NCBI RefSeq assembly: GCF_017744695.1
Contig: NZ_JAGIAS010000008.1
Span: 1-64,000 of the forward strand
Direction: 5' to 3'
Length of the DNA stretch: 64,000 nucleotides
From: Dyadobacter sp.
GTDB taxonomy: Bacteria > Bacteroidota > Bacteroidia > Cytophagales > Spirosomataceae
Shown: piece after piece, positions 8,761 through 16,252 of the stretch
Layout: each line of letters opens with the position of its first letter
Position numbering within the stretch: the stretch's first letter is position 1
Notes under the pieces: model-generated
The model's database searches: none
What the model was told of the DNA's origin: nothing
What the model saw: the letters and a program-made list of their open reading frames with translations, nothing else
Position numbers and translations under genes: made by a program

Positions 8761-10332
8761 ATGTCTAGTTCATTGTATTTCATCGTTATCCTGTCCGATA
8801 TCATCGCCGTGGGCGTGGGTATTTTTGCAGGAAAGTACATCTTTCAGCGATCGTTTGACGCAAAGGAAAAAGAAGCCCAGGACCGTGCCGCTGAAATTCT
8901 CCGGAATGCCGAGGTAGCAGCCGAAAACATCAAAAAAGACCGCATTCTCGAAGCGAAAGAAAAGTACCTCCGGTTGAAATCGGAATTCGAAGAAGACGCC
9001 AATAAAAAGCGTAGCATCCTGCAAAGCAACGAGCAGAAACTCAAACAGCGCGAGCAGAGCCTGAACCAGAGCATGGAACAGACCAAGCGCAAGGAAAACG
9101 AGCTCGATAACCTCAAAAATAACCTCAACGCGCAACTCGAAGCGGCTACCAAGCGCCGTGAGGAAGCCGAAAAATCGCTTCAACAACAGGTTGCCCAACT
9201 TGAAAAAATCGCCAACCTTACCGCTGAGCAAGCGCGCGAACAACTCGTAGACGCATTGAAAGCGGAAGCGGAAACCCGCGCGGGGTCCTATATCAAAAGC
9301 GCTATGGAAGAAGCGCGTCTTACTGCTACTAAAGAGGCGAAAAAGATCGTTATCGAAACCATCCAGCGCACCGCCGCCGAGCATGCGATCGAGAACTGCG
9401 TGTCGGTATTCAATATTGAAAACGACGATATCAAAGGTAAAATCATCGGTCGCGAAGGACGTAACATCCGCGCTCTGGAAGCGGCTACCGGCGTGGAAAT
9501 CATCGTGGATGATACCCCGGAAGCCATCGTTATCTCCGGTTTCGACCCTGTAAGAAGGGAAATCGCACGCCTTTCATTGCACCGCCTGGTGCAGGACGGG
9601 CGCATCCACCCTGCCCGCATTGAGGAGGTGGTTGCCAAAACCCGCAAAAATATCGAAGACGAAATCGTCGAGATCGGCGAAAGAACTGTGATCGACATGG
9701 GTATCCACGGCTTGCACCCCGAGCTGGTAAAAATGATCGGCCGTATGCGTTTCCGTTCGTCGTACGGGCAAAACCTGCTGCAACACTCCCGCGAAGTGGC
9801 CAAATTGTGTGCTACCATGGCCGCAGAGCTTGGCTTGAACACCAAACTGGCCAAACGCGCCGGATTACTCCACGATATCGGTAAAGTATGGCCTGAGGAA
9901 TCGGATCTGCCACACGCAATCCTGGGTATGGAGCTGGCCAAGAAATACAAGGAGAACCCTGAGGTTTGCAATGCGATCGGCGCGCACCACGACGAGATCG
10001 AAATGACTTCTATCCTCTCGCCGATCATCCAGGTTTGTGACGCCATTTCAGGCTCACGCCCGGGCGCACGCCGCGAAATGATGGAATCATACATCCAGCG
10101 TCTGCGCGACCTGGAAAACCTGGCCCTGTCGTTCGACGGAGTCGAGAAATGCTACGCGATCCAGGCGGGCCGCGAGCTGCGCGTGATCATCGACGCCGAC
10201 AATGTGTCCGACGAAAAAGCGGGATTGCTGTCGTTCGATATCTCGCAAAAAATTGAAAAAGAAATGCAGTACCCCGGCCAGATCAAAATCACGGTAATCC
10301 GCGAAATGCGGTCGGTGGCGTACGCGCGTTAA
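8761..10332 (+). CDS. rny: Ribonuclease Y
   Basis: A 523-residue membrane-anchored endoribonuclease that starts mRNA decay. Visible in order: a transmembrane segment (residues 4-25), a long charged coiled coil (about 30-200), a KH RNA-binding domain with IIGREGRNIRALE near residue 230, and an HD phosphohydrolase domain with LLHDIGKVWPEES near residue 370 and GAHHDE after it. Length and domain order match the Bacillus-type enzyme. It lies 123 bases after zapA and 15 bases before an ATPase gene on the same strand. Confidence 0.97.
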   Translation: MSSSLYFIVILSDIIAVGVGIFAGKYIFQRSFDAKEKEAQDRAAEILRNAEVAAENIKKDRILEAKEKYLRLKSEFEEDANKKRSILQSNEQKLKQREQSLNQSMEQTKRKENELDNLKNNLNAQLEAATKRREEAEKSLQQQVAQLEKIANLTAEQAREQLVDALKAEAETRAGSYIKSAMEEARLTATKEAKKIVIETIQRTAAEHAIENCVSVFNIENDDIKGKIIGREGRNIRALEAATGVEIIVDDTPEAIVISGFDPVRREIARLSLHRLVQDGRIHPARIEEVVAKTRKNIEDEIVEIGERTVIDMGIHGLHPELVKMIGRMRFRSSYGQNLLQHSREVAKLCATMAAELGLNTKLAKRAGLLHDIGKVWPEESDLPHAILGMELAKKYKENPEVCNAIGAHHDEIEMTSILSPIIQVCDAISGSRPGARREMMESYIQRLRDLENLALSFDGVEKCYAIQAGRELRVIIDADNVSDEKAGLLSFDISQKIEKEMQYPGQIKITVIREMRSVAYAR

Positions 10333-10347
10333 TCCACTATTTGATAC

Positions 10348-11883
10348 ATGACATACTCAAAGCTGACAAGCACAGAACTACTGGGAATCCGAACGCTCGG
10401 AGAACTAAAAAAAGCAGGTTATCAGTCGCGTTCTATCAAGCAGGAGCTGAGAGATAACCTGATTGAAAAGATCAGAAGCAAGGAGAATGTCTTCCCGGGA
10501 ATCTGGGGTTATGAAGAAACGGTCATTCCCGATGTGGAAAGGGCCATTCTTTCGATGCATAACATCAACTTCCTGGGCTTGCGCGGACAGGCCAAGACGC
10601 GTATCGCGCGTATGATGGTGAACCTGCTCGACGAATATATTCCTTACATTAAGAATTCGGAACTGCACGACGACCCTTTGGCGCCTCTTTCGCGGTATGC
10701 CAAGGATGTGCTGGCCGACCAGGGCGATAGCACTGAAATAGCCTGGTTGCACCGCGACGAGCGCTACACCGAAAAGCTGGCCACGCCGGATGTCTCGGTA
10801 GCGGATTTGATCGGGGACGTCGACCCTATTAAAGCAGCGACTTTGAAACTGCCTTATTCTGATGAGCGCGTGATCCATTTCGGATTGATCCCTCGCTCTC
10901 ACCGCGGCATTTTCGTGATCAATGAGCTGCCCGATTTGCAGGCGCGTATCCAGGTCGCGTTGTTCAATATTTTGCAGGAAGGCGATATTCAGATCCGTGG
11001 TTTTAAACTGCGTTTGCCGCTGGATATCCAGTTTGTATTTACGGCTAATCCCGAGGACTATACCAACCGCGGAAGCATTGTAACACCGCTTAAAGACCGG
11101 ATCGAGAGCCAGATCGTGACGCATTATCCGAAAACGATCGAAACCGGCAAGCGCATTACCGAGCAGGAAGCCGTGGTAAAACCCGAGCAAAAAGGCATTG
11201 TGCGCGTCAACGAGCTGGTAAAAACGTTGATAGAGCAGATCGCGTTCGAAGCCAGGGAAAGCGAATATGTGGATTCTAAAAGCGGCGTTTCGGCACGCTT
11301 GACGATTTCCGCTTATGAAAGCCTTCTGAGTACCGCCGAGCGCAGAGCGCTGATCAATGGCGAAAGCTCGACTCACGTACGTATTTCCGACCTTTATGGT
11401 GTTGTTTCGGCGATTTGTGGGAAAGTCGAGCTGGTTTACGAAGGCGAAGTGGAAGGCCCGGTCATTGTGGCCCAGAACCTGATCGGCAAAGCCATCCGCA
11501 CGCAGTTCCTGAACTTCTTCCCGGATCCGGAAAAAAGCAAAAAAAGCAAGATCAATCCTTACGCGAAAGTGGTGGAATGGTTTGGCGCCGGCAACGAAAT
11601 GGAAATGCCTGCCGATATGACCGACCGCGAGTATGTCGCCCGCCTGAAAACCATCGACGGCCTGGACGATTTCGTAGATATGCTCTCCGCTTATGGCGAT
11701 GCCGAAGAAAAGCTTTTCATGATGGAATTTGCATTGCACGGCATGGCCGAATTCTCGCTCGTAGGTAAGCAGGCGCTCGATCAGGGCATGAAGTTCCAGG
11801 ATCTGGTGAGCAGCATGTTCTCTGGTCCCGGTGAAGAAGACGATTACGACTTCGACGAGGACGACGATCGCAAGCCTTTCTGA
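10348..11883 (+). CDS. MoxR/magnesium-chelatase-like AAA+ ATPase with degenerate Walker motifs
   Basis: A 511-residue AAA+ protein related to the ChlI/MoxR group. The Walker A site is GLRGQAKT (residues 77-84), with Ala where the second loop Gly is normal, and the Walker B region is GIFVINELPD (about 187-196), with Asn-Glu in place of Asp-Glu. Sensor-1-like TAN (232-234) and an arginine in PLKDRIES (R251) follow. The last 20 residues are strongly acidic. Such ATPases work with VWA proteins as metal-insertion or remodelling machines. A VWA gene of the matching type is encoded at 38105-39214, not next to this gene. The gene follows rny by 15 bases. Confidence 0.85.
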   Translation: MTYSKLTSTELLGIRTLGELKKAGYQSRSIKQELRDNLIEKIRSKENVFPGIWGYEETVIPDVERAILSMHNINFLGLRGQAKTRIARMMVNLLDEYIPYIKNSELHDDPLAPLSRYAKDVLADQGDSTEIAWLHRDERYTEKLATPDVSVADLIGDVDPIKAATLKLPYSDERVIHFGLIPRSHRGIFVINELPDLQARIQVALFNILQEGDIQIRGFKLRLPLDIQFVFTANPEDYTNRGSIVTPLKDRIESQIVTHYPKTIETGKRITEQEAVVKPEQKGIVRVNELVKTLIEQIAFEARESEYVDSKSGVSARLTISAYESLLSTAERRALINGESSTHVRISDLYGVVSAICGKVELVYEGEVEGPVIVAQNLIGKAIRTQFLNFFPDPEKSKKSKINPYAKVVEWFGAGNEMEMPADMTDREYVARLKTIDGLDDFVDMLSAYGDAEEKLFMMEFALHGMAEFSLVGKQALDQGMKFQDLVSSMFSGPGEEDDYDFDEDDDRKPF

Positions 11884-11902
11884 TATTTGAATGGATACAA
11901 AT

Positions 11903-11933
11903 AAAAATGCCCTGCTAAAACAGGGCATTTTTT
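11903..11933. terminator. Bidirectional terminator between ATPase gene and recA
   Basis: AAAAATGCCCTG and CAGGGCATTTTTT form a near-perfect 12-bp stem with a 6-base loop. There is an A-run on one side and a T-run on the other, so it can end both convergent transcripts. Confidence 0.93.
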
Positions 11934-11950
11934 GTATGCTTCGCTAATGC

Positions 11951-13018
11951 TTATTCAGGAGAACCGTCATCGGCAATGTTAGGCTCGCTGGTGTCTATCA
12001 GTGAATCAGGATCGGTGTTTACCTGGCCGCGGATTTTGCCTTCCAACTCTTCCATCAATTCAGGATTGTCTTTAATCAAAGCTTTCACAGCGTCGCGGCC
12101 TTGTCCGAGGCGGTTGCCTTCGTAGCTGAACCACGAGCCTGATTTCTTCACGATATCGAGCTCCACCGCAAGGTCGATGATTTCCCCTACTTTGGAAACG
12201 CCTTCGCCGTACATGATATCGAATTCCACCACTTTGAATGGAGGCGCCACCTTATTTTTAACCACCTTCACACGCGTGCGGTTACCCAGGATTGCGTCGG
12301 CGCTTTCCTTGATCTGGCCCACACGACGGATATCCAGACGTACAGATGCGTAGTATTTCAATGCATTACCACCAGTAGTGGTTTCAGGGTTACCGAACAT
12401 CACACCGATCTTCTCGCGAAGCTGGTTGATGAAAATACAGCAGCAGCCTGTTTTGTTGATCACACCGGTCAGTTTACGCAGCGCCTGCGACATCAAACGT
12501 GCCTGCAAGCCCATTTTGCTGTCGCCCATTTCGCCCTCGAGCTCTGCGCGCGGCACCAATGCCGCCACCGAGTCGATGACGATAATATCCACTGCGCCCG
12601 AGCTGATCAGATGCTCGGCGATTTCGAGCGCCTGTTCACCGCTGTCGGGCTGTGAAATAAGAAGGTTGCTGGTGTCAATACCAAGCTTCTCCGCGTAAGT
12701 TCTGTCAAATGCGTGCTCCGCATCGATGAACGCTGCCAGACCGCCTTTTTTCTGCGCCTCGGCAATGCAGTGCATCGACAACGTGGTTTTACCTGACGAT
12801 TCAGGTCCGTAGATCTCCACGATACGGCCCCGGGGAACACCACCCACGCCGAGCGCAAGGTCCAGACCCAGTGAACCGGTCGAGATCACCGGAATATCTA
12901 ATACTTTGGTGTCGCTCAGACGCATCACAGTACCTTTTCCGTAAGTCTTATCGAGCTTTTCGAGCGTGGTCTGTAACGCTTTTAGTTTGTTGTCTTTATC
13001 TGTTGTTGCTTGTGCCAT
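11951..13018 (-). CDS. recA: Recombinase RecA
   Basis: A 355-residue RecA, full length. It is the DNA-dependent ATPase that pairs homologous strands and coordinates DNA repair. The Walker A site is GPESSGKTT (residues 71-79), with the Walker B region in VDIIVIDSVAAL and the DNA-binding loop region near GDSKMGLQARLMSQALRKL. The C-terminus is acidic, as usual. It is monocistronic, with a bidirectional terminator behind it and a leader carrying a terminator-like hairpin. No LexA-type operator was recognised. Confidence 0.98.
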   Translation of the reverse strand: MAQATTDKDNKLKALQTTLEKLDKTYGKGTVMRLSDTKVLDIPVISTGSLGLDLALGVGGVPRGRIVEIYGPESSGKTTLSMHCIAEAQKKGGLAAFIDAEHAFDRTYAEKLGIDTSNLLISQPDSGEQALEIAEHLISSGAVDIIVIDSVAALVPRAELEGEMGDSKMGLQARLMSQALRKLTGVINKTGCCCIFINQLREKIGVMFGNPETTTGGNALKYYASVRLDIRRVGQIKESADAILGNRTRVKVVKNKVAPPFKVVEFDIMYGEGVSKVGEIIDLAVELDIVKKSGSWFSYEGNRLGQGRDAVKALIKDNPELMEELEGKIRGQVNTDPDSLIDTSEPNIADDGSPE

Positions 13019-13049
13019 AGAAATGGTAACAGTAATTTGGTTGGTACAT

Positions 13050-13081
13050 AAAAAAGCGGCTTTTGCAGGACAAAAACCGCT
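13050..13081 (-). terminator. Terminator-like hairpin in the recA leader
   Basis: On the minus strand AGCGGTTTTT and AAAAGCCGCT pair over 10 positions with one G-U wobble, enclose a 7-base loop and are followed by TTTTT, which is the form of an intrinsic terminator. It lies 32 bases before the recA start and no other minus-strand gene lies upstream that it could terminate, so it is a candidate attenuator. Confidence 0.65.
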
Positions 13082-13105
13082 CGTAAATGGGTCTTTATTG
13101 TTTTG

Positions 13106-13133
13106 TAAAAATAGCTAATTCCCGCTAAAACAA
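13106..13133 (-). promoter_or_regulatory. Candidate recA promoter
   Basis: On the minus strand a TTG (13131-13133), a 17-base spacer and TATTTTTA (13106-13113) approximate the Bacteroidota TTG/TAnnTTTG promoter. Transcription would begin near 13100, upstream of the leader hairpin. Confidence 0.4.
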
Positions 13134-13292
13134 CAACCTGAATTTTGCCTTAAAACTTAATTTTTCCCGAAATTTTCGCATTTTACAGCATTTGCAACGG
13201 AAGTACAAAAATGGCGATATGCAAGTGGAGAGAACAGATTATCAAACGGTGAAGAAGCTGGGTTCCCGATATTTAAATGTCCGCCAATTGGC

Positions 13293-13300
13293 TATTTTTG
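13293..13300 (+). promoter_or_regulatory. Candidate -7 element for the aminopeptidase gene
   Basis: TATTTTTG matches TAnnTTTG about 100 bases before the preferred GTG start at 13395. The -33 region is only T-rich. Confidence 0.4.
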
Positions 13301-13394
13301 TGAACGACAAGAGCGCGTCCCGGCAGGCTATTTCCGGCGCGTGCTACCCGAAGGCCGTCCGACGGCTCGCTGCATTCATTTTAACATTGAAATT

Positions 13395-14432
13395 GTGATC
13401 AAGAAAATATTGGTTGCCCTGCTGGCTGTCGCGGTATTGCTCGGCATTTGGCAAAGGGATGTGCTCACCTATGCTTTTTTACAGGCCAAAGGACAAATTG
13501 GCATACTCATGCAGGTTGAGCAAGTAGATGACGTACTGGCCAACAAAACGTTTCCCGATTCCCTCAAAGCGAGGATCCGCCTCATCCAGGAGATCAAGCA
13601 ATTCGGCGTGGACTCGCTCGGCCTGACGCCTTCTGATAATTATACCACCTTCTACAATCAGCACGGACGGCCGTTGATATGGCTCATTACAGCCTCCGAA
13701 CGCTATAAAATAGAGCCATACCAATGGCACTTTCCGATCGTCGGCACATTCCCCTACAAAGGTTACTTCGACTCGACCCGGGCTGTCGCCGAAGAAAAGA
13801 CACTGATCGACAACGGATTAGATACAGATATTGGCGAAGTTTCAGCCTGGTCGACGCTCGGCTATCTGAAAGATCCCATCCTGTCGACCATGCTCCTGCG
13901 CCGTGTTGGCAGCCTGACCAATCTGATATTGCATGAGCTTACACATGGTACGCTTTTTGTAAAAAACAACCTGGAACTCAATGAAAACCTGGCCAGTTTT
14001 GTTGGTGATCAGGGCACTATACGATTCTTAAAATACAAGTATGGCGCCGGTTCCGAACAAATGCGGCAGTATGAGTATTCCAAACGATATAATGACGCCT
14101 ATTCGCGCCATATGCTCAGGGGGGCAGGCCGTTTGGATAGTCTTTATAAAACATTCGGTACGGATCCAACGCCAAGCCCTGAAAAGGACTCATTGAAGAT
14201 GAAATTGATCACTGATATCGTCAGCGATACGGATACACTTCTTTCAGGCAAGCGTACGTTAACAAACAAAAACCGCTGGCCCGACGGAAAACTTCCCAAT
14301 AATGCTTACTTTATCAGTTACCTGACCTACAAGTCGAAACAGGACACTTTCAGGCAGGAATTTGAAAAGAAGTTTGGGGGGGATTTGAAGAAATACCTCA
14401 ATCATTTAAAGGGCAAATACCCTTCCTTGTAA
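13395..14432 (+). CDS. Predicted membrane-anchored aminopeptidase (COG4324-like)
   Basis: A 345-residue zinc peptidase of the predicted aminopeptidase family (COG4324/PF10023). The HELTHG motif at residues 180-185 and NENLASFVGDQG near 195-207 give the two histidines and the downstream glutamate of a gluzincin-type site. Residues 3-18 form a hydrophobic N-terminal anchor, so the catalytic part is probably periplasmic. I prefer the GTG at 13395 because it places this anchor at the very N-terminus; another GTG at 13341 would add 18 unrelated residues. A DUF3108 gene follows after 13 bases. Confidence 0.8.
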   Translation: MIKKILVALLAVAVLLGIWQRDVLTYAFLQAKGQIGILMQVEQVDDVLANKTFPDSLKARIRLIQEIKQFGVDSLGLTPSDNYTTFYNQHGRPLIWLITASERYKIEPYQWHFPIVGTFPYKGYFDSTRAVAEEKTLIDNGLDTDIGEVSAWSTLGYLKDPILSTMLLRRVGSLTNLILHELTHGTLFVKNNLELNENLASFVGDQGTIRFLKYKYGAGSEQMRQYEYSKRYNDAYSRHMLRGAGRLDSLYKTFGTDPTPSPEKDSLKMKLITDIVSDTDTLLSGKRTLTNKNRWPDGKLPNNAYFISYLTYKSKQDTFRQEFEKKFGGDLKKYLNHLKGKYPSL

Positions 14433-14445
14433 TGTTATTAAGAGC

Positions 14446-15252
14446 ATGAAAAGATCGTACGCATTACTATTAGCCATATCGACATTCGCATTGCTGTTCT
14501 CCTTCCGCCAGTACGACGAGAGTGCGGAAATGGACCGGGTAGTTCACAATAAGAGTTTCGGCACCGGCGAACGCGTCGAGTACCGCGTGCATTACGGCTT
14601 CATCAATGCAGCAGAAGCAAAAGTCGAGGTGGGTAAAGCCGTTTCCATGATCAACAACCGGCCTTGCTACCGGGTCAACGTCATTGGACGGACAGTAGGC
14701 GCGTTCGACCTGATATCACGCGTGCGCGACACCTGGCGTTCCTACATCGACACTACCGCGATTCTTCCCCATATGTTCGAGCGGCAAATCCAGGAGAACA
14801 AATACCGCAAGGAGGAAACCGTGTTTTTCAACCACAGCAAGGATCAAGCGGTTTCCAATGTGAAGGATGAAAGCAAGACTTACAATGTTCCCAACAACAT
14901 CCACGATATTATCAGCGGCTATTTTTTCCTGCGTACCATCAATTTCGACAAGGTCCGCGAAGGTGAGATCATCGAAGTCCCTACTTTCTTTGACGGAGAG
15001 GTTTACAAGCTCCGCGTTCGCTACGTGGGCAGGGATGTGATTAAAACCAAGTTTGGCAAAAGCAAGGTATTGAGGCTATCCCCTCAAATTCCGACCAACA
15101 AGTTCTTCAAAGGCGAGGAACCCATGGCGTTGTGGGTATCTGACGATTCAAACAAGATTCCATTAAAAGCCGAGGTTGACCTTAAAATCGGTTCGCTGGA
15201 AATGGATTTAAAATCCTACAAAGGGCTGAAAAGAGATATTGCCTGGTTCTGA
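14446..15252 (+). CDS. DUF3108 domain-containing exported protein
   Basis: A 268-residue protein with a hydrophobic N-terminal signal (about residues 4-20) and a DUF3108 domain over the rest, recognised from GTGERVEYRVHYGFINAAEAKVEV-like sequence, a central VRDTWRSYIDT segment and a C-terminal ALWVSDDSNKIPLKAEVDLKIG segment. DUF3108 proteins are periplasmic beta-rich proteins of unknown function. The gene follows the aminopeptidase by 13 bases and is probably in its operon. Its last 71 bases overlap the 3' end of the convergent FemAB/GNAT-like gene. Confidence 0.85.
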   Translation: MKRSYALLLAISTFALLFSFRQYDESAEMDRVVHNKSFGTGERVEYRVHYGFINAAEAKVEVGKAVSMINNRPCYRVNVIGRTVGAFDLISRVRDTWRSYIDTTAILPHMFERQIQENKYRKEETVFFNHSKDQAVSNVKDESKTYNVPNNIHDIISGYFFLRTINFDKVREGEIIEVPTFFDGEVYKLRVRYVGRDVIKTKFGKSKVLRLSPQIPTNKFFKGEEPMALWVSDDSNKIPLKAEVDLKIGSLEMDLKSYKGLKRDIAWF

Positions 15253-16249
15253 TCAGCCATTTTCGAAGCCGCTGCATTTGCCGAAACGGGAAGGGTAATG
15301 TATTCCTTTTAACACACCAGAATGGCATTGCAACCGCCCCGTAACCTGCATAGTAATCCGCGATGGATACTTTCGGTGGGCTTTCAAAATCAAAAATCAG
15401 CTTTCTACCTGCATTTTCGCGAAAATAAGCGTCCAGCACCAGCGCCCTGGCATTTCCCCTCCGCCCGGCACGATCGGCTGCATTAAAAAGGTAAATTGTC
15501 CGCCCGCGATAACGTGTGAGGAACACGCCCGCTCGCACATGCCCGCCTGCCTGCGCGTACACGAGACAGCCATGTGCATTTCTAACACATTCCATTCCGA
15601 GCCGTCTTAGCAACATATAGGCATCCGCTTTTATCCTACCGATTCCTGCGGCGTGATTTTCTGTAAAAAGCGCTATTAACGGCCCAAAATCTTCCGATTC
15701 GACGATTTCCCAGGCTGTTTTACTTCCTCTTCTCAGATTTGCTTTCCGGTCCCCGGAATAGCCCGCATAAAGTTCGCCATAGGGTTGATTCAAATTCAGC
15801 CAATGCGTTTGAAACAACTCCCATTCAAAGCTTTTCAGGCAAGGCTTCCCGATTACCGCGAAGTTTTCGGGGTTGAATGAATAGTTGGAAATGTAAGGGA
15901 AGTGCGCTGTTAAAGCTTGCAGAAATGCCCCGCACTGCTCCGCCGTCAATTCGTGTTTTGAAAAAACACCTAAATACTGACAAAACAGTGGCTGGTACAG
16001 GACACGCCGGCCGAACTTCCGCCTCACAGGCAGCGGCATCACAATCGAGTAATCGGTGGCAGTGGGCCATACGAGCGCTTCCCATTGCTCACAGACGATG
16101 TCCAGGTACCAGCTTAACGCGTAAATGACGCATTGCCGGCTATGATGAATGTGGTTATCCCAGGTTCGCGCATCGATCTGCTCCCGGGAAAGAAGGATAG
16201 GCTTCGGTACCATGTTGTTCAGGGTTTGTGCTGAACATTGATACGTCAA
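15182..16249 (-). CDS. FemAB/GNAT-like acyltransferase
   Basis: A 355-residue cytoplasmic protein with a duplicated acetyltransferase-like layout. The C-terminal half (about residues 170-310) resembles the FemAB/GNAT group seen in cell-wall and polysaccharide modification (NLRRGSKTAWEIVE, GVFLTRYRGRTIYLFNAA, DFESPPKVSIADYYAGYGA). The donor and acceptor are not known. It starts three bases after the dnaA stop if the first ATG is used (an alternative ATG is at 16213), so it is likely cotranscribed with dnaA. Its 3' end overlaps the convergent DUF3108 gene by 71 bases. Confidence 0.72.
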   Translation of the reverse strand: MTYQCSAQTLNNMVPKPILLSREQIDARTWDNHIHHSRQCVIYALSWYLDIVCEQWEALVWPTATDYSIVMPLPVRRKFGRRVLYQPLFCQYLGVFSKHELTAEQCGAFLQALTAHFPYISNYSFNPENFAVIGKPCLKSFEWELFQTHWLNLNQPYGELYAGYSGDRKANLRRGSKTAWEIVESEDFGPLIALFTENHAAGIGRIKADAYMLLRRLGMECVRNAHGCLVYAQAGGHVRAGVFLTRYRGRTIYLFNAADRAGRRGNARALVLDAYFRENAGRKLIFDFESPPKVSIADYYAGYGAVAMPFWCVKRNTLPFPFRQMQRLRKWLIRTRQYLFSALCRILNPFPANRF

Positions 16250-16252
16250 AAC

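Larger units (their letters stand above)
13019..13394. other. 376-base divergent intergenic region, recA / aminopeptidase
   Basis: This is the only stretch above 300 bases without a gene. It holds the recA leader with a hairpin plus T-run on the minus strand (13050-13081), a candidate recA promoter (13106-13133) and a candidate promoter for the aminopeptidase gene (13293-13300). A 68-codon plus-strand frame at 13192-13398 looks random and was not called. Confidence 0.7.

Noticed and set aside
9288..10094. 268-codon minus-strand frame inside rny
   Set aside because: Shadow of the rny coding frame, rich in Ser/Arg/Ile, with no family resemblance.
10405..11928. 507-codon open frame on the minus strand
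   Set aside because: It is antisense to the whole chelatase-like ATPase gene, has no recognisable domain and mirrors the codon pattern of the plus-strand gene; the plus-strand protein has clear motifs.
13192..13398. 68-codon plus-strand frame between recA and the aminopeptidase gene
   Set aside because: Starts at TTG, has no domain, overlaps promoter-like sequence and the next gene's start.
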